A stretch of 64,000 bases of DNA from Cryptosporangium arvum DSM 44712 (GCF_000585375.1 NZ_KK073874.1:6602894-6666893), one strand, 5' to 3'; numbered from the stretch's first letter, positions 32,527-41,866 are shown. Translations and numbers: made by a program. The notes: generated by a model from the sequence alone, not told the origin.

Positions 32527-33597
32527 TCACGCGCCGCCACGCAGGCGGCGGAGGGCGCGGCTGACGAGCGCGTCGAGACCGCCCGGCGCCGTCGTCATCA
32601 CGACGATCAGGGCCAGGCCGAAGATCGCGAGCGGAAGCGTGCCCTCCAGGCGTTGCTGCAACGCCGGGTCGGCGTCGAGACCGCGGGTGGCCCAGTCGGC
32701 AAGCGGCTGCAGCGCGACCAGCACGATCGCGCCCCACACCGCACCCCGGAGGCCGCCCAGCCCGCCGAGCACGATCGCGAGCATCAGGTTGAGCGAGAGC
32801 GTCAGCCCGTACGCGCCCGGCGAGACGCTCTGCGCGAGCAGCGCGAACATCCCGCCGCCCAGGCCGGCGCCCGCGGCCGAGAGCACGAAGGCCAGCACGC
32901 GCACCCGTCCGACGTGGATCCCGGCGAGCGACGCGGCCACCTCGTCGTCGCGGACGGCACGCAGGGTCCGGCCGAACCGGCTCCGGACGAGGTTCGCCAG
33001 CAGCAGGAGCACCACCGCGGCCCCGAGCAGCGTGATCCACGCCTGCCAGCGTTCGAACGGGAAGTACGCGCCCAGCGACGCCGGAGCCGGCGAGACCGCG
33101 AACGTGAGCCCGGCGTCGCCGCCGAACAGGCCGTCGAACGTGGTGGTCACGGCGGGGACGGCGACCGCGACCGCGAGCGTCGCCCCGGCCAGGTAGGGGC
33201 CGTGCAGGCGGGCGGCGGCGACGCCGATCACGGCGCCGAGCACGGTGGCCACCAGCACCCCGGCGAGCAGCGAGAGCAGGAACGGGAGGCCCGGCGTCAA
33301 CGCCACCGTGTACGCGCCGGCGGCCATCAGCGCGCCGTGCCCGAGCGAGATCTGGCCGGTGAATCCGGTCAGCAGGATCAGGCCCGGCAGCACGCACAGG
33401 TACGCGCCGATCGTCGCCAACTGGTAGTTGCGGAACGGCTCGATCTGGTAGGTCGCGATCACCACGACCACCCCGACCACGGTCGCGATCAGCACGTGAC
33501 GTAGCAGCGTGTTGCCGCGCCGCACGGTCGCGGCCCGGGTACGCGGAGGCACCGAGGTGACCCTGGCCGTGTCCGTGGAGTTCGCCATCCCGCTCAC
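32527..33597 (-). CDS. livM: Branched-chain-type ABC permease, LivM family
   Basis: A 356-residue membrane protein with about nine to ten transmembrane segments. The LivM signatures are GLILLTGFTGQISLGHGALM near residue 75 and the cytoplasmic coupling loop FGRTLRAVRDDEVAASLAGI near residue 225. It forms the channel with LivH. The GTG at 33595-33597 overlaps the LivH stop (GTGA); an ATG nine bases further in (33588) is an alternative. Substrate depends on the binding protein. Confidence 0.88.
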   Translation of the reverse strand: MSGMANSTDTARVTSVPPRTRAATVRRGNTLLRHVLIATVVGVVVVIATYQIEPFRNYQLATIGAYLCVLPGLILLTGFTGQISLGHGALMAAGAYTVALTPGLPFLLSLLAGVLVATVLGAVIGVAAARLHGPYLAGATLAVAVAVPAVTTTFDGLFGGDAGLTFAVSPAPASLGAYFPFERWQAWITLLGAAVVLLLLANLVRSRFGRTLRAVRDDEVAASLAGIHVGRVRVLAFVLSAAGAGLGGGMFALLAQSVSPGAYGLTLSLNLMLAIVLGGLGGLRGAVWGAIVLVALQPLADWATRGLDADPALQQRLEGTLPLAIFGLALIVVMTTAPGGLDALVSRALRRLRGGA

Positions 33598-34460
33598 ACC
33601 CGCCTCGCCGAAGGAACCGCGAACAAGCCGCCCGGCCGGACCAGCAGCACCACCACCAACAGCCCCAGCACGGCCAGTGGGGTGGCGTCGCTGCGGACGT
33701 AACCGCCGACGTAGGACAGCAGCACGCCGACGATCAGCCCGCCCAGCACCGCACCGGCCGGGCTGTCCAGCCCACCCACCACCGCGGCCGTGAACGCGGC
33801 CACGAACACGTCGTCCATCGCGGTCGGGTGCAGCCCCAGTTCGGTGGGGACGACGAGCAGCGCGGCCAGCGACCCGACGACCGCGGCCAGCACCCAGCCG
33901 AGCGTCCGCATCAGCGCGACGTCGACGCCGAGCAGGCGGGACACCTCGGGCGCGAACGCCGACGCCCGCATCCGCAATCCCAGCGGGGTCCGGGTGAACA
34001 GCCAGGTCAGGACGGCCAAAAGAACACCGACGACGCCGAAGACGAAGACGTCGTACGGGGAGACCCCGGCGAACACCGCGTTCTGGCTGAACGGCGCCGG
34101 GAACGCCAGGTACTCGTTCGTGTAGATCATTCCCAGCACCGCCTGCATCAGCAGCACCAGACCGATCGCCACCACGATCGCGTTCAGCGGTGGCGCGTCG
34201 TGCACCCGCCGGGCCACGACCAGCTCGATCACCGCACCGAGCAGCGCGGCACCGACGAGCGCCGCGGCGAACCCCAGCCAGTAGGAGCCGGTCGCGCCGG
34301 AGACCGAGTACGCGATGTAGACGGTGGCGACCGCCATCGCCCCCTGTGCGAAGTTCACCACCCGGGTCCCGCGCCAGATCAGCACCAGCGCGAGCGCGAA
34401 CGCCGCGTAGATGGCTCCGCGGGTGACCCCGTCCATCGTCAGAAAGAGGAAACGATCCAT
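33594..34460 (-). CDS. livH: Branched-chain-type ABC permease, LivH family
   Basis: A 288-residue permease with about eight hydrophobic segments. It begins MDRFLFLTMDGVTRGAIYAA and has WRGTRVVNFAQGAMAVATVY plus the coupling helix LRMRASAFAPEVSRLLGVDV, all LivH features. Its ATG overlaps the stop of the LivF ATPase gene (ATGA), so translation is coupled. Partner of the LivM-type permease immediately downstream. Confidence 0.88.
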   Translation of the reverse strand: MDRFLFLTMDGVTRGAIYAAFALALVLIWRGTRVVNFAQGAMAVATVYIAYSVSGATGSYWLGFAAALVGAALLGAVIELVVARRVHDAPPLNAIVVAIGLVLLMQAVLGMIYTNEYLAFPAPFSQNAVFAGVSPYDVFVFGVVGVLLAVLTWLFTRTPLGLRMRASAFAPEVSRLLGVDVALMRTLGWVLAAVVGSLAALLVVPTELGLHPTAMDDVFVAAFTAAVVGGLDSPAGAVLGGLIVGVLLSYVGGYVRSDATPLAVLGLLVVVLLVRPGGLFAVPSARRV

Positions 34461-35176
34461 CAGAACCCCAGGTAGGCGTGGCGGAGATCGTCGTCGTCCT
34501 GCAGCCGGGCGGCGGGCGCGGACATCACGACCTCGCCGACCGACAGCACGACGCCGTGGTCGGCGATCGACAGCGCGCTCCGCACGTTCTGCTCGACCAG
34601 CAGCACGCTCAGACCGGTGTCCGCGCACCGCCGCGCCAGCAGCGCGAGGATCTGCGCGGTCACCCGCGGCGCCAGGCCGAGCGACGGCTCGTCGAGCAGC
34701 AGCAGGGACGGCCGTGCCACCAGCGCCCGGCCGACGCTGAGCATCTGCCGCTCTCCGCCGGACAGCTGGTGTCCCACGCTGCGCCGGCGCCGCGCCAGCG
34801 GCTCGAACAGCTCGTACACCTCGGCCAGCGCGGCCCGCGCGTCCGGCCGGTCGCGGCGCCAGAGTCCACCGAGGCGGAGGTTCTCGTCGACGGTCAGCTC
34901 GGCGACCACCCCGCGCCCTTCCGGCACGTGCGCGATCCCCCGCCGGACGAGCTTCTCCACCGCGACGCCACGCACGTCGGCGCCGTCGAAGACGATCCGT
35001 CCGCCGGTGGGGCGGATCAGGCCGGAGAGCGTGCGCAGCAGCGTGGTCTTACCCGCGCCGTTCGCGCCCAGCACCGCCAGGATCGCCCCGCGCTCGACGC
35101 TCAGCGAGACGTCACGCAGCACCTGGACCGGGCCGTAGCCGCAGCTCAGGTCCTCCACCTCGAGCAGCGGCGCCAT
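34460..35176 (-). CDS. livF: Branched-chain-type ABC ATPase, LivF family
   Basis: A 238-residue ATP-binding subunit. Walker A GANGAGKTT (about 37-45), signature LSGGERQ, Walker B LLLLDEPSLGL, and VPEGRGVVAELTVDENL, typical of LivF. Start ATG and upstream stop overlap as ATGA on both sides. Forms the nucleotide-binding dimer with the LivG-type subunit encoded upstream. Confidence 0.9.
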   Translation of the reverse strand: MAPLLEVEDLSCGYGPVQVLRDVSLSVERGAILAVLGANGAGKTTLLRTLSGLIRPTGGRIVFDGADVRGVAVEKLVRRGIAHVPEGRGVVAELTVDENLRLGGLWRRDRPDARAALAEVYELFEPLARRRRSVGHQLSGGERQMLSVGRALVARPSLLLLDEPSLGLAPRVTAQILALLARRCADTGLSVLLVEQNVRSALSIADHGVVLSVGEVVMSAPAARLQDDDDLRHAYLGF

Positions 35177-35928
35177 CAGGACGCCACCCCCAGGTAGGCC
35201 TCGGTGACCCGGTCGTCGGCCTGGATCTCGGCCGGTGTCCCGTCGGCGATCCGCTTGCCGAAGTCGAGGACGACGATCCGGTCGCAGACCGACATGACGA
35301 GGTCCATGTGGTGCTCGACCAGCAGGACCGCGCAGGACAGCGAGCGGATCAGCTCGGCGAGCTCGTCGACCTCGTCGGATCCGAGGCCACCGGCGGGTTC
35401 GTCGAGCAGCAGCAGCCGGGGCCGGGTGACGAGCGCGCGGGCCAGCGCCACCTTCTTCTGCACCGCGTACGGGAGCGCACCCGGGAGACTGGCCGCGGCC
35501 GCGCCGATGCCCAGCGATTCGAGCGCTTCGCCGGCGAGACCACGCAGGTGACGTTCGTCGCGGTCGGAGCGCGGAAGGCCGAACAGCGCGGCGGCGAACC
35601 CGGCCCGCGACCGGCGGTGCGCGCCGATCATCACGTTCTCCAGCACGGTGAGGCCGGCGAACAGGCCGAGGCCCTGCAGCGTACGTGAGATTCCGGCGGC
35701 GGCCAGGCGGTCCGGGCGGGGACGGAACGGCTCACCGTCCCAGCGCACCGTGCCCGCGGTGGGGCGGACGAAGCCGCACACGACGTTGAAGAGCGTGGTC
35801 TTGCCGGCGCCGTTCGGGCCGATCACCCCGACGACCGAGCCCGGGGAGACCTCGACCGAGACGTCGTCGAGCGCGACCAGCCCGCCGAACCGCACGCCGA
35901 CGCCCTGCACGGACAGTCCACTGTTCAC
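35176..35928 (-). CDS. livG: Branched-chain-type ABC ATPase, LivG family
   Basis: A 250-residue ATP-binding subunit, first gene of the importer operon. Walker A GPNGAGKTT, ISRTLQGLGLFAGLTVLENV, Walker B LLLLDEPAGGL and the H-loop VEHHMD are as expected for LivG. The ABC signature is degenerate: LPYAVQKK instead of LSGGQ; LivG proteins often deviate here. The GTG at 35926-35928 follows AAGGGG by six bases. A 9-bp-arm dyad overlaps that ribosome site. Confidence 0.88.
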   Translation of the reverse strand: MNSGLSVQGVGVRFGGLVALDDVSVEVSPGSVVGVIGPNGAGKTTLFNVVCGFVRPTAGTVRWDGEPFRPRPDRLAAAGISRTLQGLGLFAGLTVLENVMIGAHRRSRAGFAAALFGLPRSDRDERHLRGLAGEALESLGIGAAAASLPGALPYAVQKKVALARALVTRPRLLLLDEPAGGLGSDEVDELAELIRSLSCAVLLVEHHMDLVMSVCDRIVVLDFGKRIADGTPAEIQADDRVTEAYLGVAS

Positions 35929-35938
35929 CGGCGTCCCC

Positions 35939-35959
35939 TTCGTCGTCGTCGACGACGAA
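35939..35959. promoter_or_regulatory. Inverted repeat over the livG ribosome site
   Basis: TTCGTCGTC (35939-35947) and GACGACGAA (35951-35959) pair perfectly across GTC. The left arm touches the AAGGGG ribosome site of livG (minus strand), so the hairpin could limit translation, or the DNA dyad could be an operator for the whole importer operon. Confidence 0.4.
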
Positions 35960-35989
35960 ATACTCGGTGACCAGCGCACTTACCCGCAT

Positions 35990-36003
35990 CGGCGATATCG
36001 CCG
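35990..36003. promoter_or_regulatory. 14-bp perfect palindrome in livG leader
   Basis: CGGCGATATCGCCG is fully self-complementary and lies 62 bp upstream of livG and just after the stop of the large LuxR gene on the same strand. Could be an operator or a weak terminator; it has no U-tract. Confidence 0.35.
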
Positions 36004-36021
36004 GTGTAGGTATCGCCCGAA

Positions 36022-38727
36022 TTATCCGGTGAGTAGCCGCACCAGCTCGACCCGGGAGCGCACGCCGAGCTTCACGAAGATGTTGCGCATGTGGTGGTCG
36101 ACGGTCCGCGGGCTCAGATAGAGCTGCGCGGCCACCTCGCGGTTGGTGGCGCCCTCGGCGACGATCCGGGCGATCGTGAGCTGCTGCGCGGTGAGCGCAC
36201 CCTCCAGCCGGGTCTCGACCGGGCGGACCGGCTCACCGGTCGCCCGCAGCTCGGCCCGGCTCTGCTCGACCCAGGCCGTGGCTCCGAGCCGGTCGAACGT
36301 GTCGTGGGCGGAGCGCAGCGGGGTCCTGGCCGCCGACGGACCCCGGCGCCGGCGCAGCTCGCGTCCGTAGAGCAGCTCGGTACGCGCGTGCTCGAAGTCC
36401 GAGTCGCCGAGCTGGTGCAGCCGGATCGCCTCCCGGTAGGCGTCCTCGGCGTCGTCCGGGTCGGTGGCGGTGAGCGCCTGGCAGCGGGCGAGCAGCGCCC
36501 GGGCCGCGGTGCTGCCGGTGCTCGTGGCCCAGCGGCCGAACAGCTCGGTGGCCTCGACCGCGCCGGCCCGGTCGCCGCACCGCACCGCGGCCTCGACGAA
36601 GTGCGGGGCGGTGAGCACGCGCCCGGTGACGTACCCCGGCCCGCCGCCGGCGGTGGCGACCGCGCGCAGCCGCCCGGCGGCGTCGGCGGCCCGGCCGGCG
36701 GACAGGTCGCGGTGCGCCAGCGCCCAGGACGACATCGAGTGCGGCATCGCCAGGCCCCGCTCGGCCGCGATCGCGGTGGCGGCCTGGGCGTGACGCAGGC
36801 CGGCGTCGTCGTCGCCCTGGAACATCGAGAACAGCGCGAGCAACGAGCGGTGGAACGCGACCGAGTTGTCCAGGCCGGCCTCCTGGGCGAGCCGCAGGCC
36901 CTCCTGGGCCGACGCCAGCGCGCCGTTGTACCGCCCGAGCCAGAGCTGCGCGAACGTGGCCAGCTCCAGCGTGCGCGGCACCAGGGCGAGCTGGCCGCGG
37001 GCCCGGGCCACGGCGCCGGACCGTTCGGTGAGCCCGAGCGCCAGCGACTCCTCGCCGAGCATCAGCGCCGCGAGCGTCCCCCAGTTCATCGCGGTCGGGT
37101 CGTCGGTGCGCGGCACCAGGTCGACGACGTTGCGCAGGCGTCGGACGGCCTCGCCGTGGCGTCCGCGGAACAGCGCCATCATCCCGGCGGCGTACTCGAA
37201 CATCAGCTCGCGCTCGGGGGGGTCGCCGCCTTCGCGCAGCGCGAGGACACGCAGCGAGATGTCGACGTACCGCCGCAGGTTGCCGGTGAGGAAGCTCGCT
37301 TCACCGGCGTGCAGGAGCGCGACGACCGCGGCGGTGCGGTCGCCTGCCGCGAGGCGGTCGGACGCGCCGAGCAACGTCTCGTGGGCGGCCGCCGGCGACC
37401 CGGCACGCAGCTCGATCTGGCCGCGGAGCAGGTCGCGTCGCCCGCCGGTGGTGACCGCGGCCGGCGCCGGGCGCAACCGCGTGAGCAGCACCCCGGCGCG
37501 GTGCGGACGCCCGGCGAGCCAGGCGTCGCGGGCCGCGGCGAGCAGCAGCTCGGCGCCGTTCGGGCTGAGCTCGGCGGCCCGCTCGGAGGCGAGGGACGCG
37601 GCGGCGTGGTCGCCGCGGTCGCGGACCTCCTCGGCGACGTCGGCCAGTTCCCGCGCGAGCGGCTCGGAGGGTTCGGCCGCGGCCAGGTGCCAGAGGCGGC
37701 GCAGCCGGTGCTCGGGCACGGACCCACCCAGCGCGCCGGCGATCCGCCGGTGCACGGCCCGCCGCCGCTCCGGCGACACCCCGCGGTAGACCGAGCCCGC
37801 GACCAGCGGGGTCCGGAACCGCATCCGCCCGTCCACCACGTGGACGATTCCCGAGGCCTCCGCCGCGTCGACCGCCTCGGCCGAGAGCTCGGACACGGTG
37901 TCCAGGTCGAGGCCCTCCGGGTCGGCGGCGAGGAGGAGCAGCAGCTCGCGGGTGGCGTCGGGCAACGCGCGCAGCCGGGTGTCGTAGGCGCGGCGGATGC
38001 GGCTGCCGCGCGGGAACTCGACCGGGAGCGGCGCCCGCCCCCGGGCCTGCTCGACCGAGAGCGCCCCGGCCACCTCACGCAGCGCGAGCGGCGCGCCCGC
38101 GCACAGCTGCACCAGTTCGATCGCCACGTCGGGGCTCAGCCCGGCCGACGCGATCAGCTCCGCACCGGCCGCGACGTCCAGGCCCACCAGCGGCAGCCGC
38201 TCGACCCCCGGCAGCACCGGCCCGGTCGCCGCTCCACCGGCCGGGTCGGTCGCGGCCGCCAGCACCACCACGTTCGCCGACGCCACCCGCCGCGCCGCGA
38301 ACGCGAGCACGTCGCGCGACGCCGTGTCGATCACGTCGACGTCGTCGACACGCACCAGCACCGGCTGCCTGCGCCCGGCGAGCACCAGCAGGTTCAGCAC
38401 CGCGACGCAGAGCGCGAACCGCGGCACGTCCTCGCCGGTCTCCAGCGCGCGGCGCAGCACCGCGGCCTGCGCGGGCGGCAGCTGGTCGAGGTCGGCCGCG
38501 AGCGGCATCAGCACCTGCTGCACGGCGGCGAACGGCAGATCGGTCTCGGCCTCGACCCCGGCCGCCTCGAGCACCAGGAACCCCGGTGCGGGCGTCCGCA
38601 GCAGCGCGGTCTTGCCCGACCCCGGCGCACCATGGATCAGCAGCGCACCGCCTCCGGAGAGGGCTCGCGCCCGCTCCAGGAGCGCGGCGATCCGACGCAG
38701 TTCCCCGCCTCGCCCGACCAGACTCAT
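36022..38727 (-). CDS. Large ATP-binding LuxR-family regulator (LAL)
   Basis: A 901-residue regulator. N-terminal AAA ATPase with SLVGRGGELRRIAALL and Walker A IHGAPGSGKTALL (about 32-44), Walker B-like VLVRVDDVDVID, a long helical TPR-like middle, and a C-terminal LuxR helix-turn-helix (GATNREVAAQLYLSPRTVDH, then VKLGVRSRVELVRLL). LAL proteins such as MalT activate genes on binding an inducer and ATP. The ATG at 38725-38727 has no ribosome site, but TAACAAT lies seven bases upstream, fitting a leaderless transcript. An in-frame extension upstream to 39771 overlaps the divergent membrane gene and is not homologous. Divergent from that membrane protein, its likely target. Confidence 0.87.
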   Translation of the reverse strand: MSLVGRGGELRRIAALLERARALSGGGALLIHGAPGSGKTALLRTPAPGFLVLEAAGVEAETDLPFAAVQQVLMPLAADLDQLPPAQAAVLRRALETGEDVPRFALCVAVLNLLVLAGRRQPVLVRVDDVDVIDTASRDVLAFAARRVASANVVVLAAATDPAGGAATGPVLPGVERLPLVGLDVAAGAELIASAGLSPDVAIELVQLCAGAPLALREVAGALSVEQARGRAPLPVEFPRGSRIRRAYDTRLRALPDATRELLLLLAADPEGLDLDTVSELSAEAVDAAEASGIVHVVDGRMRFRTPLVAGSVYRGVSPERRRAVHRRIAGALGGSVPEHRLRRLWHLAAAEPSEPLARELADVAEEVRDRGDHAAASLASERAAELSPNGAELLLAAARDAWLAGRPHRAGVLLTRLRPAPAAVTTGGRRDLLRGQIELRAGSPAAAHETLLGASDRLAAGDRTAAVVALLHAGEASFLTGNLRRYVDISLRVLALREGGDPPERELMFEYAAGMMALFRGRHGEAVRRLRNVVDLVPRTDDPTAMNWGTLAALMLGEESLALGLTERSGAVARARGQLALVPRTLELATFAQLWLGRYNGALASAQEGLRLAQEAGLDNSVAFHRSLLALFSMFQGDDDAGLRHAQAATAIAAERGLAMPHSMSSWALAHRDLSAGRAADAAGRLRAVATAGGGPGYVTGRVLTAPHFVEAAVRCGDRAGAVEATELFGRWATSTGSTAARALLARCQALTATDPDDAEDAYREAIRLHQLGDSDFEHARTELLYGRELRRRRGPSAARTPLRSAHDTFDRLGATAWVEQSRAELRATGEPVRPVETRLEGALTAQQLTIARIVAEGATNREVAAQLYLSPRTVDHHMRNIFVKLGVRSRVELVRLLTG

Positions 38728-38811
38728 AGCGAGGATTGTTACCTGCCGGTAATGGCGCCGTCCCCCACTCCGGGAAAGCCTCACTGTCACAAAAATGGGT
38801 AAAAGTGATTT
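38728..38811. promoter_or_regulatory. Divergent promoter region with TTACC-N4-GGTAA dyad
   Basis: TTACC (38739-38743) and GGTAA (38748-38752) form an inverted repeat that overlaps the likely -10 (TAACAAT on the minus strand) of the LuxR-family gene. GGGTAA at 38797-38802 lies just before the divergent membrane gene. The dyad may be the LAL protein's own operator. Confidence 0.4.
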
Positions 38812-39909
38812 ATGAGCACACCGATCACCTCGGCCCGGCAATTCCGCCGCATCGCGGCGACGGTGGCCACCATCGGGGTGCTCGTGCAGCTCCTGCTCAC
38901 CAGCTACTACCTCGGCATGGCACACGCGCCGAAGCCGCACCACCTCCCGGTCGGCCTGATCGCCTCCGACGCCCAGGCGCGTGAACTGCACACCGAGCTC
39001 AACGCCACCGGCAGCTACCGGGTGACCCGGTTCGACACCGCCGCCGAACTCGAACGGGCGACGAGACGCCGCGAGGTCTACGGCGGCCTCGACGTCTCCG
39101 GAGCCACCCCTCACCTCTACCTCGCCACCGCGGCCGGACCGTCCGCGGCGAACGTCCTGAAGACCACGTTCACCGCCGTCCTGCAGAAGCGGACCGCCGC
39201 CGTCGTCGCGACGCTCGGGACGCCGGTGCCGCTCCAGACCGTGCGGGTCCTCACCACCCCGGGCACCGTCACCGACGTCGTGCCGCTGCCCGCCGACGAC
39301 CGCAACGGCGGGTCGCTCGGCATGCTCGTGCAGGCGCTCGCGCTCGGCGGCACGGTGGCCTCGCTCGGGCTCGGGCGCCTGATCCCGCGGGCCCGGCGGT
39401 CCTGGCGGCGCGGCGTGGGGCACGTGACGACGCTCGTCGTCTACGCGCTGGCGTCGGCGGCGATCGTGCTCTGGTCGATGAGCTGGTTCGGCGTCGGCGC
39501 GGACGCCGACCACGCCACCCTCTACTGGGGCTTCGGCCTGGTGTCGCTGGCGATCACCGGCTCGACGGCCGGGCTGGTCGCGCTGATCGGCCCGGCCGGC
39601 GCCGCCGCCGGGTTCCTCTACTTCACGATCGGCACCGTGATCTCGGGTGCGAGCATCCCGCCGGAGTTCCTGCCGACCTGGGGCCAGCACCTCGGGCAGG
39701 CGCTGCCGACCGGCGCCGGCACCCAGTACGTCCGGGACAGCCTGTACTTCCCGGACGCGCCGCTGGGGCACCCGCTGCTCGTGCTCGCGCTCTACGCCGG
39801 GCTCGGCACGCTCGCCGTACTGATCACGAACGCGCTCCCGAACCGCTCGGACCGCACCGCCGAACTCCCGATGCCGGGGACGCTAGAGCCAGTCGTTGCG
39901 TCGAAATAG
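38812..39909 (+). CDS. ABC-2/Pip-like membrane protein (YhgE-type)
   Basis: A 365-residue membrane protein with the layout of the YhgE/Pip or DUF3533 group: one N-terminal transmembrane segment, an extracytoplasmic domain of about 150 residues (LPVGLIASDAQARELHTELN), then five or six C-terminal membrane segments. Proteins of this kind export or sense lipids, drugs or peptides with ABC-2 partners; no ATPase is nearby. The ATG has only a weak ribosome site. Its 3' end overlaps the convergent CorA gene by 27 bp. Divergent from the LAL regulator. Confidence 0.75.
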   Translation: MSTPITSARQFRRIAATVATIGVLVQLLLTSYYLGMAHAPKPHHLPVGLIASDAQARELHTELNATGSYRVTRFDTAAELERATRRREVYGGLDVSGATPHLYLATAAGPSAANVLKTTFTAVLQKRTAAVVATLGTPVPLQTVRVLTTPGTVTDVVPLPADDRNGGSLGMLVQALALGGTVASLGLGRLIPRARRSWRRGVGHVTTLVVYALASAAIVLWSMSWFGVGADADHATLYWGFGLVSLAITGSTAGLVALIGPAGAAAGFLYFTIGTVISGASIPPEFLPTWGQHLGQALPTGAGTQYVRDSLYFPDAPLGHPLLVLALYAGLGTLAVLITNALPNRSDRTAELPMPGTLEPVVASK

Positions 39910-40965
39910 GGCCCAGAGCACGACGCACAGCGCGGCCAGCACGCCCAGCACCATCCAGAACCCGTACGGCGAGCTCGCACCGGGGATCCGCTCGAAGTTC
40001 ATGCCGTAGAGCCCGGCCACCGCGGTCGGCAGCAGCGCGATCGCCGCCCAGGCCGAGATCCGGCGCATGTCCTCGTTCTGACGCATCGCGGTGCGGTTCT
40101 GCCGGACGCTGACCTGCGCCAGGTCGGCCTGCAGGACGTCGGTGAGCAGGCTGTCGTAGTTGTCGATCGCGTCGGCGACCCGCATGAGGTGGTCGTGCAC
40201 GTCGCGGAAGTAGGGCCGCAGCGGGGCGTCGGAGGTGTCTGACAGTTTCACCACCGCACCGGCCAGCGGCTTCACCGCGCGGCGGAACTCCAGCACCTCA
40301 CGCTTGAGCTTGTAGATGCGCTCGGCGTGGTCGTGCTCGTCGCCGCCGAACACCTGCGACTCGATGTCGTCGATGTTCTCGTCGATGCCGTCGATCGCGT
40401 CGGTGTAGCCGTCGACGGCCAGGTCCATGATCCGGTGCAGCACGCCGATCGGGCCGTGCCGGCTGACCTCCGGATCGCCGTCGGCCAGCGCCCGGGCGCG
40501 CGCCGGCACGTCGGTCTCGCCGTGCCGGACGATCACCACGAACCGCGGCCCGACGAACAGCGCGAGCTCGGCGACGTCCACGACCTCGTCGGCGTCGACG
40601 TAGCGGACGGGTTTGACGATCGCGAACAGGATCTCGCCGTACTGCTCCAGCTTCGGCCGCTGGTGCGCGCGGACGGCGTCGGCGACCGCGAGCGGCGGCA
40701 GCGCGAACCGCTCCGCGACCTCCTCGAACTGCTCCGCGGTGGGGTCGCGGAGCCCGATCCAGACGAAGCCGTGCCGCTCACGCAGTGCCCGCGGGGTGTC
40801 GCGCAGCGGGATCCGCCCCGGCTTGCGGACGCCGTCGACGTACCGGCCGCAGTCGACGACCGCGTGCTCGGCCGGCCGGCCGGGCTCCGGTGTTACCGGG
40901 GCGACCGCCGCGGACGGCGTCGGATCGAGGAACCGCGCCAACCGGCGGAACGCTGACGCACGCAT
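39883..40965 (-). CDS. corA: CorA-family magnesium/cobalt transporter
   Basis: A 360-residue protein. The large N-terminal cytoplasmic domain includes FVWIGLRDPTAEQFEEVAER and the long stalk helix (IYKLKREVLEFRRAVKPLAG). Two C-terminal membrane helices follow, with the diagnostic GMN in GLYGMNFERIPG near residue 320. Works as a pentameric ion channel for Mg2+ or Co2+. Its ATG lies four bases after the LysR gene stop on the same strand, with no ribosome site of its own, so it is probably translated by coupling. Confidence 0.92.
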   Translation of the reverse strand: MRASAFRRLARFLDPTPSAAVAPVTPEPGRPAEHAVVDCGRYVDGVRKPGRIPLRDTPRALRERHGFVWIGLRDPTAEQFEEVAERFALPPLAVADAVRAHQRPKLEQYGEILFAIVKPVRYVDADEVVDVAELALFVGPRFVVIVRHGETDVPARARALADGDPEVSRHGPIGVLHRIMDLAVDGYTDAIDGIDENIDDIESQVFGGDEHDHAERIYKLKREVLEFRRAVKPLAGAVVKLSDTSDAPLRPYFRDVHDHLMRVADAIDNYDSLLTDVLQADLAQVSVRQNRTAMRQNEDMRRISAWAAIALLPTAVAGLYGMNFERIPGASSPYGFWMVLGVLAALCVVLWALFRRNDWL

Positions 40966-40969
40966 CGGC

Positions 40970-41866
40970 TCAGAATAGGACCCCGTGTCCGGCGCGGTTC
41001 AGGTGCTCGCGGGCCGACTCGGTGAAGGCGTCGACGAGCGGCTCGCGGTCCCCGACGCGCGCGGCGACGACGACCTGGAACGGGTCGAGACCCTCGATCG
41101 GGATCGTGACCAGGTCTTCCCGCAGCGTGCTGCGCCGATCGCCGGCCGGGCGGATCGCCACCGCCTCCCCGTCCGCGACCCGCTCGAGTTTGGTCTCCCA
41201 GCCGTCGATCCGCGGCGGGGTGTCGGGGCCGGTACGCCCCGGCTCGAGGCGCCAGAACGTGTTCGCGGGCATCGAGGTGACCGGGCACGGGAGCAGCGGC
41301 TCGTCCGCGTAGTCGGCCGGGGTGACCGACGTCCGGCCGGCCAGCCGGTGGAACACCGGGACGACGAGCACGGACGGCTCCTCGTAGAGCACGGACACCC
41401 GCAGATCGCCGATGGGGAACGGGAACGGGATCCGCCCGACCAGGACGTCGACGCTCCCGTCGAGCAGAGCGGGATGCGCGTCGCACCAGTTCAGGTGACG
41501 GATCGCGACCCGGGCCTCCGGATGGCGGCCACGCAGGTCACGCACCGCGGGCGTCACGACGATGCTCTCGATCGTGCCGACGGTGAGCGTGCGCACCGAG
41601 GCCCGCGCCGCGCGCGCCGCCCTGGCCGCCGAGCGCAGCAGCGCGTCCGCCTGCGGGAGGAACGCCCGCCCCGCGTCGGTCAGGCGTGAACCGTGCGGCG
41701 TGCGGTCGAACAGCCGGGCCCCGAGGCGCTGCTCCAGACGCTGGATCTGGCGGCTCAGCGCCGGCTGCGCGACGTGCAGCTCGGCCGCCGCCCTCGCGAA
41801 GTTCTGATGCCGTGCGACGACCGTGAAATACCGCACGAGTCGCAGATCGAGATCGATGTCGGGCAC
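40970..41866 (-). CDS. LysR-family transcriptional regulator
   Basis: A 298-residue regulator. The N-terminal winged helix is classic (RLVRYFTVVARHQNFARAAA, QPALSRQIQRLEQRLGARLF), followed by the effector-binding domain (VGTIESIVVTPAVRDLRGRH; LPCPVTSMPANTF). The GTG at 41864-41866 overlaps GATGAG. Divergent from the SDR gene across 116 bp that contain a 24-bp interrupted palindrome, so it most likely controls that gene; it is also transcribed into corA. Confidence 0.88.
   Translation of the reverse strand: MPDIDLDLRLVRYFTVVARHQNFARAAAELHVAQPALSRQIQRLEQRLGARLFDRTPHGSRLTDAGRAFLPQADALLRSAARAARAARASVRTLTVGTIESIVVTPAVRDLRGRHPEARVAIRHLNWCDAHPALLDGSVDVLVGRIPFPFPIGDLRVSVLYEEPSVLVVPVFHRLAGRTSVTPADYADEPLLPCPVTSMPANTFWRLEPGRTGPDTPPRIDGWETKLERVADGEAVAIRPAGDRRSTLREDLVTIPIEGLDPFQVVVAARVGDREPLVDAFTESAREHLNRAGHGVLF

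Noticed and set aside
35990-36003. 14-bp palindrome as the terminator of the LAL gene
   Set aside because: Arms of seven bases with no loop or U-tract cannot form a stable terminator; kept only as a possible DNA-binding site.
38728-39771. N-terminal extension of the LAL regulator by about 350 codons
   Set aside because: The extension is antisense to the well-formed membrane protein at 38812-39909, has no domain, and the ATPase domain begins normally after the ATG at 38725-38727.
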